A DNA stretch of 7,309 nt from Candidatus Zhuqueibacterota bacterium (lineage in GTDB: Bacteria > SM23-31 > B21-G16). Position 1 is the first letter of the stretch, and the number at the start of each line of letters is the position of its first letter. Made by a program: the position numbers and the translations under genes. Below, one piece after another: positions 6,731 through 7,309 of the stretch. The notes beneath the pieces are model-generated. The model searched no databases. It saw nothing but the letters and a program-made list of their open reading frames with translations, and had not been told where the DNA came from. The stretch lies in assembly GCA_003644825.1 (NCBI GenBank), contig QNDJ01000066.1:1-7309 (forward strand), in the 5' to 3' direction.

Positions 6731-7309
6731 CTATTCATTCGGATATCGTTTGCTGTCAATAACGGCACTTTCTAGTTCCCAGTAATCTGTAGAAATCCAT
6801 CCTCCTCCTTTTTTGCAAAATATACATCCTACATCTTGAGCAAGATATTCAAGATAAAACATTTCTTTATGAGGTATAAACATTACAAATAAACAATTAT
6901 CAAATTTTCCAGCAGGAACAATGAAACTATAAGGTTTTATTGTACCATTCCATGTTAAACCTCCATTAGAATAAAATTGCCATCCTTTATTTACAAAATC
7001 ATATCTACAATTTCCCTTCTTTCAGTTAATAATAGCTGCACTATTTGGTCTTTTTTACTATCATATCTCAGCCTTATAAATCCTTTATTAAACCAAAAGC
7101 TATTATCAATCCATCGGTCAAAGATATAATATTCTTTATTTAGCAGTTTAGCTTTTTTTATTATTTTAATGCTTATTCTCTGGGTGTCGGTTGAGGTTAT
7201 ACTTATATAATTCCACGTATCACCGACATGCATTGGAAAGTAATTAGCCTGTAATTCTGGTCCAAATAGACTTTTTATGCAAGAAAGAAAAAGAAAAGAT
7301 AAAAGAAAA
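6731..7309 (-). pseudogene. Frameshifted lipoprotein gene, copy A, 5' end beyond the right edge
   Basis: The first segment reads from the edge to a TAA at 6993-6991. It contains the end of a signal peptide and a lipobox (FLFLSC, Cys codon 7281-7279), then YFPMHVGDTWNYISIT and KEYYIFDRW. The rest lies one frame away, with no internal stop, down to TAG at 6733-6731: CRYDFVNKGWQFYSNGG, VPAGKFDNCLF, EYLAQDVG and YWELESAVIDSKRYP. One missing base in 7011-7023 (AGAAGGGAAA on the minus strand) explains the switch; restoring it gives a continuous protein matching copy B. By comparison with copy B, where the Cys is residue 18, the start codon should lie about eight codons past the window edge. The G-D-T-W-N-Y start is like many secreted proteins opening with a PxxxGxxWxY motif; no function is recognised. 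The single lesion means a real recent pseudogene, a sequencing error, or two separate reading frames are all possible. Confidence 0.8.
6998..7068 (-). repeat. Short direct repeat pair AGATATGAT in copy A
   Basis: AGATATGAT occurs at 7060-7068 and again at 6998-7006, 62 bases apart (63, or 21 codons, once the missing base is restored). Copy B has a single AGATATG (6447-6453) whose left flank matches the first repeat's flank and whose right flank matches the second's. Copy B therefore looks like the product of a deletion between these repeats. Confidence 0.6.

Noticed and set aside
7011-7023. Programmed ribosomal frameshift in lipoprotein copy A
   Set aside because: The site (GAA AGA AGG GAA) does not form a canonical slippery heptamer, and I saw no strong hairpin or pseudoknot downstream. 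A lost base is simpler, given the lesions in copy B.
6991-7233. Stand-alone 80-residue protein starting at the ATG at 7233
   Set aside because: The same frame continues upstream through a lipobox and signal-peptide core to the window edge, so this ATG is internal to copy A, and the protein's second half continues in another frame.

Overview
This is an AT-rich bacterial window, dense with genes on the minus strand. It holds an envelope-type gene module: a secreted DUF4159 protein, a large membrane-anchored DUF4175 coiled-coil protein, and a secreted TPR protein. DUF4159 and DUF4175 genes commonly sit together near MoxR/DUF58/von Willebrand (Bat-like) operons in the FCB superphylum and related candidate phyla. 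I therefore infer an uncultured or poorly described diderm of that sort. The taxonomic guess is weak because no marker gene is present.

Layout, in the direction of minus-strand transcription (right to left). From 7309 to 6152 lie two degenerate, tandem copies of one lipoprotein gene. Copy A (7309-6731) runs off the right edge and has one frameshift. Copy B (6715-6152) has three frameshifts, an amber codon and an internal deletion. After a 100-base gap comes the DUF4159 gene (6051-5392), then the DUF4175 gene (5387-1965) only 4 bases later. The TPR gene (1516 to beyond base 1) follows after 448 bases. That interval holds a small gene on the opposite strand (1631-1963) with a TTG start, a good Shine-Dalgarno sequence and a good sigma-70-type promoter. 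It encodes a one-span membrane protein with a basic helical tail, and its stop codon lies one base from the DUF4175 stop.

How the genes may work together (inference): the DUF4159 protein is exported, DUF4175 is held in the inner membrane with a large periplasmic beta and coiled-coil part, and the TPR protein is exported as a helical-repeat scaffold. Together they look like a cell-envelope assembly or surveillance complex. None of these families has a firm biochemical function that I know of. The opposite-strand small gene may belong to the same membrane system or may control it by antisense overlap.

The most unusual points are the opposite-strand gene nested inside the module and the decayed lipoprotein pair, where single-base deletions and a deletion between short direct repeats can be reconstructed base by base. 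No tRNA, rRNA, CRISPR array, transposase or recognisable riboswitch was seen.
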